From positions 1 to 64,000 of the forward strand of contig JAPTJF010000327.1 of NCBI GenBank assembly GCA_029339195.1: 64,000 nucleotides of DNA, written 5' to 3'. Positions 22,401-31,271 of the stretch are shown here, in pieces. A program made the position numbers and the translations under genes. Each line of letters opens with the position of its first letter. Position 1 is the first letter of the stretch. The notes under the pieces are model-generated. The model did not search any database, had not been told where the DNA came from, and saw only the letters and a program-made list of their open reading frames with translations. The DNA is from Micractinium sp. NFX-FRZ (lineage: Eukaryota; Chlorophyta; Trebouxiophyceae; Chlorellales; Chlorellaceae).

Positions 22401-24564
22401 ACCTGGCGCACCGCGCACACATGACAGACGTCATGCCAAATCAGAGCGAGCGCACAAGGTAGAGGGCGTCACCCAACGGCAACAACTATGCCCACTCAGC
22501 CCACCCCGCCGCCCACCCTGCCCACCTGGCGCACAGCGTGCACAGCTGCACCTGGCCGATGCCCGGCGCCACTGCCCCCGTCACCCCGCCCGACACATCC
22601 ATCACGGTGGAGGGCCCCCCGCTCTGCGCCACGCTGTTCCAGTGCTGCACCCGGTTCTCGTGCACGAGGTACACGTCGTGGGCTGCACGGGAAGAAGGGT
22701 GTGGGAGGCTGTGGGAGGGTGTGGGAGGGGGTGGGGTGGGGAGGCAGCGGGTGAGCGACGCTGTTCCAGTGCTGCACCCGGTTCGTGCACTAGAACCCCC
22801 GGAGGAATCCCACCTGTTGTTGCCCAGAGCAGGTTGCGCAGCTGGAAGTGCACGATGCTGCTGCGCGCCTGCCGCCAGTTCCTGCAACATGATGATGCGG
22901 CGGGCAAGAGAATTTGGTGGCCGTGGTTTCACACCCATATGAAGGTTGCAGCTGCAAGTGCGTGCTGCTGCTACGCGGCTGCTGCCGGCGCTGCAAGAGA
23001 ATGCCCCACACGCGCCCCTAGCCTCACCTGTAAAAGTCGAAGAAGCGGGCGCCGGGGCGGACCTTGGCAGCCTCCGCATCGATGCGCGGCTGAGCTGCCG
23101 CCACGTCGTCCTCTAGGTTGAAGTAGTTGTGGTACTGCTCGTTGCGCACCGCCTGCAGTACCACGGGCAAGCCGGGGGGGAAGGGCGTCAGGTGTTGCGT
23201 GTTTCCTGCAGGTACAAGTTATGCTCAGCATGTACTGCTCCATTGCGTGCCCCCCGGCAGTGCCACATGCAGGCCCGGGTGCTGTGGGTGGGAGCGACGT
23301 GCGGGCGCTGCCCGGCCCGCTGCGCATGCAGTAGCAGCAGCAAAGTGCGTGCACCTCAGCAGCGGAGCGCGCCTCTAGCGGCAAAGGACATGCACGCCCT
23401 GAGATCAGCCCTTTAACACAACCGCCTTCGATACCTCCCCCAGCTGTGCTGCGTCAGCTCCCAGGGGTGCCAAACGTCACAAAATGCAGCAGGCACCCTT
23501 CGCAAAACGCACCCATGCTCTCACTCAACTAGCACCCTTCCGGCAGTACACCCCACCCGGCTGTACTGCTCCCACTCACCCGGTACCCCTCCCGGCTGTA
23601 CTGCGTCAGCTCCCACGGGATGCCCTGTATGTCTCGCCCAGCACCCAGCTGCACCGCCGTCGTGTCCCGCACCATGTCCTCATCCTCGCTAAACACCTGC
23701 GGCCCAGGGGACCACCAAACAGATGGTAAATTACGTACCCGTACCACCGAAATCAAAGAGCATGTGAATCAGCGGCCAGCTGCTCCGTCATCGCCTCCTG
23801 CACCATGTCCTCATCCTCGTTAAACACCTGCGGCCAAAGTGGATTCGAGAAGCGCGCATAAACAGATTTGACATGATTCAGCGGGCAGCTGCAACGCCGT
23901 TGTGTACCGCACCATCCTCGCTAAACACCTGCAGTGCAGTGGAACAACCAAACAGATGGTTGATGGCATACCGGCCAGCTGCACCTCGCTAGATTGAGTT
24001 TGTGGAGTGCATGATTAGTGGCCAGTTGCACCATCACGTGTGCCGCACCACATCTCGCTCAAGACTTGCAGTGAACAACCAACTCAACGGATGGTTGAGT
24101 GAACAGGGGCAAGCAGTGCAAGCAGTTTGCCCAACACCTGCAGCGCAAGGCCCCACTCCATAGTCAATGCATGGGTCCAATATGAAGACCACACAGCCAA
24201 CAGCATGCGGTGGAGCAGGCGCCGGCGCCGTGCGCGGCGCATACCCCCTGCCTCCGACAACCAGGCAACGCCCCGGCAGCAGAACCATACCGTTGGCTCC
24301 CCTCTATCGACAGCGCTACTGGCTCCACTTGCTGGAAGACTCCCTGCCTGGCACTGCAAAGCTCTCCAGCGAGGTGCCTGGCACTGCTGGCCGGCGTATC
24401 GCGGCGGGTGGCGGCGGTGGCGCCGCACTGCTGTGCTGTAGACCAGGAGCCCTCCCGGTCCCAGCGCGCACCTCGAGATCGATCTCGTCCTCCTGCTGCT
24501 CTTCCTCGCTGTCGGGGAAGAGGGCCCGCGGCCCCACCTCGTCCGAGTCCGAGGAGTCCTGCAT
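19489..24564 (-). CDS. WD40 repeat protein, C2A9.03-like family
   Basis: Twelve phase-consistent exons give about 437 aa: 24564-24472, 23696-23580, 23152-23028, 22881-22814, 22682-22526, 21935-21785, 21568-21498, 21225-21021, 20743-20649, 20202-20134, 19877-19786 and 19559-19489. The acidic N-terminus (MQDSSDSDEVG) is followed by AGRDIQGIPWELTQYSREGY and RNEQYHNYFNLE. This is the conserved head of the plant and fungal WD-repeat family named after S. pombe C2A9.03. WD blades follow: VHFQLRNLLWATT, NNDDTVRAFDAETFQLV, HLDYSFAAAWHPDGHVVATG, TTRLWDLRYPATS, and RFSPDGRFLAAAEPADYVTI. The C-terminus DVHYSSVLQFDRHRD also fits that family. The molecular role of the family is not well defined; it is presumed to be a scaffold. 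Introns 1, 5 and 7 carry copies of the following exon starts. It is divergent from the SPP gene. Confidence 0.85.
21255..21350 (-). repeat. Copy of WD40 exon 8 start in intron 7
   Basis: About 85 bp around GTACTGGCTGCGGG and GTGAGCAGCAGGCGGCT match the exon 8 acceptor end at about 21160-21225 with few changes, 115 bp away. The AG acceptor is retained. Confidence 0.85.
21885..22170 (-). repeat. Three tandem copies of WD40 exon 6 acceptor end
   Basis: CTGCGCCACCAGCTCCCC plus GCCTGCCACCAGGCCCTCCC occurs in exon 6, again at about 22008-22063, and in degraded form at about 22128-22170. Spacing is about 120 bp and the copies precede the real acceptor in the transcript. Confidence 0.85.
23630..24075 (-). 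repeat. Degenerate array of WD40 exon 2 acceptor copies in intron 1
   Basis: The block CACCATGTCCTCATCCTCG then TAAACACCTGCGG, spanning the exon 2 start and its AG, is seen at the real junction (23670-23705). It recurs at about 23800-23836, 23908-23936 and, strongly decayed, 24045-24072. Flanking intron text such as CCAAACAGATGGT and CAACGGATGGT recurs with it. The unit is about 100-140 bp. Confidence 0.8.
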
Positions 24565-25855
24565 TGCTCGCTCCTACTGCTGCAGTAGGTCCGTGGCTCC
24601 TCGATAACGCCTCGGGCAGTGTACAAAGCGCGGCTGCGCGTCTGTGAGGGCTCAGCTCACAGCGAGGGGGCTTGCTGCTACACTCTACTCGGTGGTTTGT
24701 GGCGGCACTCAAGCCTCCTGAAGCTTGGGATGCGTGATCACAGGAAATGCTGCTCCTTGTAGTGGACGGGGACGCGAACATTCGCCATGTGGGCACCCCG
24801 CCAGGCTGGCCGCACGGCGGCGGCGCGGTGGCTTCGACCGTCCGATATGAATGCTGCGTGGGTGGCTTGGGGCACCCTACACAATAGCCCTCCCCGGCAA
24901 TGTGTCGAAACTGCGTCTTCCAAAGTGACACACCTGCCCAGCATGGCACCCACCTGCCAACTCACTCCGGCCGGCAACAGCCAGGAGCAGGTTGCAAGGG
25001 GTCCATAGCAAGCTTCCCTGCCAGCAGGCCGCAGCTATGTGGTTTCGCTATACAAGTGCATACTAACATACGCACTACAAGTATGGAAAAACGGGTCCTG
25101 CCACCCTGGCGGCGCCACACGCCTTCACGAAGTGCCAGGTGGGGAGCCCGCCTGCCTGCTCACACCCTTTGTTCAAGCCGTCGAATTTGCACAATGCCAT
25201 GTGCCCCAGGGCATTTAGCCTCTTACCAGCTGCTTCTCGTCCCACTGCAATCGTAGCTGCACTGCACTGAGACCCCTGCACTGAGAGCCAGATGCCGAGT
25301 GAGTAAGGCACTACCCTGTAGGGCCGAGGGCCGTGCTGGTGCTAGCACGAGCTCTGCAGGATGCGAAATGGTCGCATGTTACGGGCATAACCAGGGCTGG
25401 TCCGGCTCCAGATGAGGAGGGACGCTGCCTGTGCCCCACACAGCTGGCATGCCGGCAGGCCGTGGTGCCACCCTGCCCTGCTGCTGCACGGCGACTGTGA
25501 GCTGACACCAGCAGGCGCGTTTTCCCTGGCCTATTGAACCAGACTACAGCTGTGGTATAGAGTGCGAGATTGAAGCAACGCACGGCCAGTTGATTGCACA
25601 ACGTGGACTTGCGGCCGGGGCTGCAGGTGGAAGCGGCGGCAGCGCCGGCCGGCGCCGGCAGTGCCAGGTGGCATGGCATGGTACCTTCCTCTTGTGAGGC
25701 TTCAGGCACCGATCCAGCGCACTCGGCATATATCTGAGTTCATAGGCAGTCTCAGGCAGTGCACTCTCCCTGTTTGGACCAGGCACTTGGCTGCCGCGCG
25801 GCTGCCGCGCGATCGAGGCTTCAGAAACTGCCCAGCGCCCCATCGTGCTGCTACA
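24565..25855. promoter_or_regulatory. Divergent intergenic region between WD40 and SPP genes
   Basis: About 1.3 kb with no supported gene. A TATATC-like A/T patch lies near 25728-25735, about 120 bp before the SPP start, and is the only TATA-like candidate I see. A short direct repeat TGCACTGAGA occurs near 25263-25285. Confidence 0.4.
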
Positions 25856-28800
25856 ATGACCAAGGACGACGCCGGCCTCCATGCGCCGCTGCCAGCCCCG
25901 CTCGCTCACGCGGCGCTGGCCGTGCTTGCCTTGGCGCCGCTGCTGGTCCCCGTGGAGACCAACACCAACATTGTGCTGACTGCGGTGCTGACCGTGCTGG
26001 TGGGCTCCTGGCGCTCCGTCAAGCCTGAGCCGCCGGCAGAGGCAATGACCAAGAAGGTGGGCAGTCGGCGCCCGAGCTTACACACTTGCTGCCCGCTGCT
26101 GCTGCTGCTTGGGGTTCTTCTACTTTGCTTGGTTGTTGTGTGAGCCATGCCGTGTTTCAGGCCAGCTGATGCCTTGAAACGACAGCTTCCCGGATGAGCA
26201 GCGTGGGGCACTTTGCACCCACTGCCGTCCAGCACCACTCGCTGCCGCCGCCCGACCCGCCACGTCTGCCCTCGCTCCTCCCGCTTCCACCACCCCCCTC
26301 ATCTTTCTTGGATCAAGCTTATGAAGCCATTCGTAGCACCGGGCTGTCTGTTGCTCGCTGCCTCCCCTGCCCTCCCGTTTGCACCCACGTTGCCATCCAC
26401 CGACCTCCCTGCCGTTCCTCCCCTTCCTCCTTCCCTCCCTCCCGCCTTTCCACCTGCGGAAGGACGCCATGAAGTTCCCCCTGGTGGGATCCATGGTCCT
26501 CTTCTCCCTCTTCCTGGCTTTCAAGTTCCTGCCCAAAGACATCGTCAATGCCATCCTCTCAGGTGGGTGCTGAACAGGGGTGTACAACACTCATGTTGTC
26601 GCGCCTTCCAGCACAAGCACCGCATAAGGGTTGGTGTCGGGTGCTGGCCAATGCCATCCTGTCGGGCAGATGTGTGCTGCGCTGTTGCTGTTCCGTCCCT
26701 CCGAGTGCTGGGTGAGGTGGTTGCTGGGTGCCAGTGTCGGGGCCATTCTCTGGTGGTGGGTGCGCTGGTGCTGCACCCTGGCCGTCCTCTTGCGACCCGG
26801 CCTTCCGTCCTGCTGCCCACCGTGTTCCTGGGCATGCTGGCCATCGTGGCCCGTGTCGTAACCACAGCTTGTGCGTTCCACTCCATCTACAACTGCTTTC
26901 CCAACACCCACCCTCTGCCCACAGCCTACTTTGTGTTCCTGGGTGTGCTGGCCATTGTTGCCTGCCCCTCGCTGCTTTCTATCTTTGCACGTGTGCACCC
27001 AGCACATGACTGCTCCTTCCTTCCTTCCTTCCCAACCTTCCCTCCTGCAGCCTACTTTGTGTTCCTGGGCATGCTGGCCATTGTTGCCTGCGTGGCGCCC
27101 CAGCTGGGCGCCCTCTTCTCCCGCTGGTGGAGCGAGCACGACGTGGAGATCCGGGTGCCCCCCATCCCAGTCATCCTCAAGGTGGGTTAAAGATGTTTGG
27201 GAGTGTGAAAGAAGAGGCAGAGGGTGGCAGGGTGGCGCAGGCACGAGATGGAGATCCGGGGTGACACCCAGGCTGTGGAGTGCACATCGCTGGCGGCTCT
27301 GGGGCGCTGCTGCCGCGTCCATTTGGGACCCAACCTTCCTGCCATGTTGCAAGCTCAATATGACGCCATTCCTTGGGCGCAGCAGGTCTGGTGTTCACTT
27401 TGGGCTGCTCACATTCAACCCGCTGGAGGCATGGCTGGCGCTGCCTGCGTGCGCAAACCTCCCTGCCATGCTGCAAGCCTCACACGTGCTTTTTCCCTGT
27501 TCTCCGTGTTTGGTGCAGGAGGGCCTGGAGTTCACGTTCACCCCTCTGGAGGCGCTGCTGGCGCTGCCCGCCACCCCCTTCTGCGTGTGGTACTACCGCC
27601 GCAAGCACTGGTTTGCCAACAACGTGCTGGGCCTGGCCTTCAGGTGGGTGTCTTGTGCTGTAGTTGTGGGCTGTTGAATGGTACAAGTGTGGTGTTGGTT
27701 GACTCAATATGGGCCGCACCATACCCTCCGACATCGTGGTGGGCCTGGCCTTCAGGTGGGCTCCTGGAGGTCATTTGTTGTGTTATCAAGCATGACAACT
27801 GGAGGCAGCAGTATCAGTGCCAGTGCTCACATCTTGCAAGCCTGGCCAGCGCTGCTGCCGCCGACCGGCCTGCCTTGGCTCGCTGTTGTGCCCCACCCTG
27901 CCAAACTCCTGGCCCCATACGTGTGCGCGCTGCTCACTCCTGCCCTGCAGCCTGCAAGGCATCGAGCACCTGTCACTCGGGGCGGTGCAGAACGGCGTCA
28001 TCCTGCTGTGCGGCCTCTTCTTCTACGGTGGGTGGATGAGCGGACACGTTGGGTGCATGTTGGGTGCAGGGTTGGTCCTCTTGCTTTGTTGTGCAAATCC
28101 GCGCCATCTTGCTCTGCAGCCTCGTCTGCAAATGTGAGTGCCAGCTGTGTTTGTGCCCGGTGCGTGTGGTGTGGTGGTGTGCGCTGGCAGTGGCCCCGAG
28201 CAGTGTGTGTGCTGTTTGCCTGAGCAGAGCTGCCGCGCACTGCGCCGCACTGCTGGGCGCTATACTTTCCCTGGCAAAACCCCTCCCGTGCCCCTCCCTG
28301 CCCTGGCCCCTGCAGACATCTTCTGGGTGTTTGGCACCCCTGTCATGGTCTCCGTGGCCAAGAACTTTGATGCCCCCATCAAGCTGCTCTTCCCCCGTGC
28401 CCTCGACGCTCTGGGTGAGTGCTGTACCCATGACCCGTCTGTGTGGCTTCGCCCCGCCCTGCCCAGGCTCGGACTTGGGGCACCTGGCCGGCGGCTTTGT
28501 GCACAGCCGGGTCGCCCGCCCCACTCTGGTATTGAGCACCTACCATGAGCAGATTGAGGCCACACGCGGCCCATGGTTGCATTCCGTGGCCGACGCTGCA
28601 GACGGCACGCGCCACTCCTCGATTTTGGGGCTGGGCAGTTGTGTGTGGTGTCCCCGGCATGAATCGTCACTCCATCATGTGTCAAACTGTGCTCTGTGCC
28701 GCAGTCGACGGCAAGCGCCAGTTCTCCATGCTGGGCCTGGGCAGTTTTGTGCCCCCCGGCTTGCATCACCAATCCACCAATCTACACGTGACCTCTGCAG

Positions 28801-30673
28801 TTGACGGCAAGCGCCAGTTCTCCATGCTGGGCCTGGGCGACATCGTCATCCCCGGCATCTTTGTCGCCATCGTGCTGCGCTACGACGTGGCGCACGGCAG
28901 CAAGTACTTCCGCAGGTGGGGTGGGGAGGGGTGGGGCGTGTGTTTGCTCCCTCGATCCGGATTGCAAGCTTGGGGATGCGCCGCGGAGAGGGCCGCGTGC
29001 TCCTGCTCCCTCTGTCCGGAGTGCAAGCTCGCGGCCATTGTGCGGCGCTACGACGTGCGGCGCACAGCAGCAGTCGCTTGCGCAGGGGTGCACCAATGTT
29101 AGGGTTGTTTAAGCATTGGTGGGTGTGGGTGGGGCGTTCAGCCGGAAACACTGGGTGTAGAGTTGTATGGGTGGCAGGACAGTGTGCAGAGGACTGGGCC
29201 TGCCAGGTGCTTCCACCAGGCAATTGGGCATGTGCCCCAGCCAGCTGCATTCGCCCGCTGCCCTGCCTGCCTGCCCTCCGTCCCTCACAGCACGCGTGCG
29301 GCTGCCTGGCACCCACCCACTCTCCTCCCGCTGCCATTCGCCTGCCACCTCTGCAGCGCGTTTGGCGGCTATGCAGCGGGTCTGATCGCCACGATTGTGG
29401 TGATGAATGTGTTCAAGGTGGGCGGGTGCCAGGGATGCAGGCAGGGCAAGCTTGCCATGCGCAGCGACTGCGCGCAGGCAGGCGCTGCACACGTCGTGAT
29501 GCCTGGTTGCCTGCCGTTGTTGCTGACGATGCCTACCCGTCCAGCGTTCCTGGGTGCTTGCCGGAGCTCGCTGCTCTCGCCGCTCCTCCTCTGCAGGCAG
29601 CCCAGCCGGCACTCCTGCACATTGTGCCTGCCTCCTTACATGCCCATGTAACTAGCTTTTCTGTTGCTGAAAGCATGCTTGCTGCTCTGCCCGCCCCAAC
29701 CCTGCAGGCCGCCCAGCCGGCGCTCCTGTACATTGTGCCTGGCGTGCTGGCGGCCACGTTTGCCCACGCGGGTGCGCACTGCCCCTGGGATGGCAAACCC
29801 CTGCCTGCGCTGGCCCATGAGCCAAACACACAGTGTGCAGAACCGCACTTGCCCGGTGTCACTGCCGCTTGCTGCACATACTGTGTTGCCAGGCCGCGCT
29901 TCGCATGCTTCGCTGCTTGCATGCTCGCCCCGCCCCGCCTCTGCTGCTCACCGCTGCCCTCCTGCCTTGTTGCCTTCCGCCCGCTTTTTCACTACGTGCA
30001 CAATTGAGTCGAGCGCTGAACCAGCATACTGTGTTTATCTTGCAGCCACGCTTTCACTACTTGCAAGTTGAGTGCTGACATTGGCACGGTGCGTGATTGC
30101 TGCACTCCTCCTGCAGCTGTGCGCGGTGAGGTGTCCAAGCTGTTCCACTGGCATGAGAAGGAGCACCACGAGGCCAAGGAGGCGGCGGAGGCGGCAGCAC
30201 AGGAGGGCAAGGTGAGGGGCGCTGGGACGTGGCTTTACCTAAGCATGCAGCAGGAAAGGGGGGGCAAGGTGAGGGGCGCTGGGACGTGGCTTTACCTACG
30301 CATGCAGCAGGAAAGGGGGGCCAAGGTGAGGGGCGCTGGGGTGTGCGCTTTCCGTAAAGAGGCGCCAGCAAATGAAGGCAAGTTGAAGGGCGGTGCTGCA
30401 CCCGGGTGTGAGGAGGCACGCGGGGTGGCTTTCTCGGCGCCGGGGGCATGCTGCTTGCCAGGCCGGAGGGCAGGCAGCAGGGCATTCTGCCGGGTCTGGA
30501 CTCAGCCCTAGGCATCAGCTTGTACGGGCTTACTCCGGATGCTGTGACCAGCAGAGTGCGCAGTAACTGCACGTGTAGCACGGCAGTCTCTCACCCTCTG
30601 TATGTGCGCACCGATTTCCCTGCAGGCCGCTGCATCATCGGCCGACAAGGCTGCCGAGAAGAAGGATTCGTAA
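25856..30673 (+). CDS. SPP: Signal peptide peptidase (presenilin-type intramembrane aspartyl protease)
   Basis: Eleven phase-consistent exons give about 371 aa: 25856-26056, 26463-26562, 27051-27181, 27519-27643, 27951-28027, 28316-28414, 28801-28915, 29357-29417, 29708-29771, 30117-30211 and 30626-30673. Both catalytic aspartates of the family are present: YD in FFYDIFWVFGTPVMVSVA (about D212) and GLGD in FSMLGLGDIVIPG (about D258). The PAL motif is in AAQPALLYIVP (about 307-309). Hydrophobic segments fit the nine-TM fold. The C-terminus is hydrophilic and charged (HWHEKEHHEAKEAAEAAAQ) and ends KKDS. SPPs cleave leftover signal peptides and other type II membrane segments in the ER membrane. 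Nearly every intron carries a copy of an adjoining exon end, several in frame. Identity is certain. Confidence 0.95.
26645..26680 (+). repeat. Copy of SPP exon 2 donor end
   Basis: CCAATGCCATCCTGTCGGGC resembles the exon 2 end TCAATGCCATCCTCTCAGGT, 103 bp downstream of it; the donor GT is lost in the copy. Confidence 0.75.
26815..26975 (+). repeat. Two upstream copies of SPP exon 3 acceptor end
   Basis: GTGTTCCTGGGCATGCTGG at about 26822 and CCTACTTTGTGTTCCTGGG at 26925 copy the exon 3 start (27051). The nearer copy keeps its acceptor (CCCACAG), lies 126 nt upstream, and the frame from there to exon 3 is open. The farther copy is a further 111 nt away but has lost AG. Confidence 0.9.
27381..27455 (+). 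repeat. Copy of SPP exon 4 acceptor end in intron 3
   Basis: GCAGGTCTGGTGTTCACTTT then CTGGAGGCATGGCTGGCGCT resembles the exon 4 start GAGGGCCTGGAGTTCACG then CTGGAGGCGCTGCTGGCGCT, about 122 bp upstream with indels. Confidence 0.75.
28615..28800 (+). repeat. Upstream copies of the SPP catalytic exon 7 start
   Basis: GACGGCAAGCGCCAGTTCTC and CATGCTGGGCCTGGGCAG at 28707-28744 copy exon 7 (28801) after a good acceptor GTGCCGCAG at 28704. The copy encodes GLGS, not GLGD. The offset is 96 nt and the frame through to exon 7 has no stop. An older, more decayed copy lies near 28620-28660. Confidence 0.9.
29034..29095 (+). repeat. Copy of SPP exon 7 donor end, 168 nt downstream and in frame
   Basis: GCCATTGTGCGGCGCTACGA CGTG repeats the exon 7 text GCCATCGTGCTGCGCTACGA CGTG. 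The offset is 168 nt and the reading frame from exon 7 is open through the copy. Confidence 0.8.
29594..29632 (+). repeat. Copy of SPP exon 9 (QPALLY) acceptor end, 111 nt upstream and in frame
   Basis: CTCTGCAG then GCAGCCCAGCCGGCACTCCT encodes AAQPALLHIVP, against AAQPALLYIVP in exon 9 (29708). The frame between the two acceptors is open. Confidence 0.9.
30205..30340 (+). repeat. 57-bp unit, three tandem copies, spanning the SPP exon 10 donor
   Basis: GGGCAAGGTGAGGGGCGCTG then GGACGTGGCTTTACCTA plus GCATGCAGCAGGAAAGGG is repeated with a 57-bp period (CAAGG at 30208, 30265 and 30322). Each unit presents AAG|GTGAGG, so there are three near-identical donors; 57 is a multiple of three and the frame stays open. 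Confidence 0.95.
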
Positions 30674-30960
30674 GCAGAACTGTGGCCAGTTGCAGCAGCA
30701 GCATGCAAAGCGGCGGGAGCAGCACCACTGCGGCAGAAGCGGCCTCGGCCTGCGAGCAGCAGCAGCAGCAGCGCTGGCTGCGCAAGTCACGACGGCTGCA
30801 GCGGCGGGTGAATGCTGCGCCCCGCCGCTGGTGCATCCATCGAGGGTTCTCCAAGGGTGCTGACACTGAATGCTGGCTGCCAAAGAATTGGCTTTCCTCA
30901 AGATGTCAAGCGCTGGTACAAAGCCTGGCATGGAACGAATCAGTGTTACAAGGAGCAGGG

Positions 30961-30965
30961 TGTAA
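30961..30965 (+). terminator. TGTAA poly(A) signal candidate for SPP
   Basis: TGTAA about 290 bp after the SPP stop; by motif and position only. Confidence 0.4.
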
Positions 30966-31223
30966 ACGGGCGTCAAGAGGGGCGGGATGAGGTCAGAGAA
31001 GGGGGCGGCAGCAAAGTAAGAGCGAGCGGAAGCGTGCCAAAAGAAGGAGACGAAGGCCCAATGGTGCACGCGCTCGAAATGCTAGGACAGGTGCCGACGA
31101 CTGCCAGCGGAGCTTGCCGTGCTTGCTGGATAAGCTGGGCACCCCGTCAGCAGAGCGCTGCCTGCCAACAACGGCAGTACACTGCCTCAACAACAGGGCT
31201 TCAAGTACGCTTCCTCTCATCTC

Positions 31224-31268
31224 CACGTCAGCAGTTGCCGCGTCAGCAGGCGCCACGTCAGCAGGGCC
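31224..31268. repeat. 15-bp tandem repeat, three units
   Basis: CACGTCAGCAGTTGC, CGCGTCAGCAGGCGC and CACGTCAGCAGGGCC stand in tandem immediately after the SAP18 stop codon. Confidence 0.9.
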
Positions 31269-31271
31269 CCC

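Larger units (their letters stand above)
30674..31271. other. Intergenic between converging SPP and SAP18 genes
   Basis: About 600 bp that should contain both 3' UTRs. A TGTAA motif for SPP is at 30961-30965. A 15-bp unit (CACGTCAGCAGTTGC and variants) is repeated three times at 31224-31268, just beyond the SAP18 stop. No gene seen. Confidence 0.55.

Noticed and set aside
24164..24949. 261-codon minus-strand frame over the WD40 start
   Set aside because: Different frame from the WD40 exon 1, no recognisable content; a GC-bias open frame.
26815..29632. Reading the SPP exon copies as extra real exons
   Set aside because: They would duplicate conserved helices and the catalytic motif, and family alignment fits the single-copy model. 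They are reported as repeats and possible alternative sites instead.
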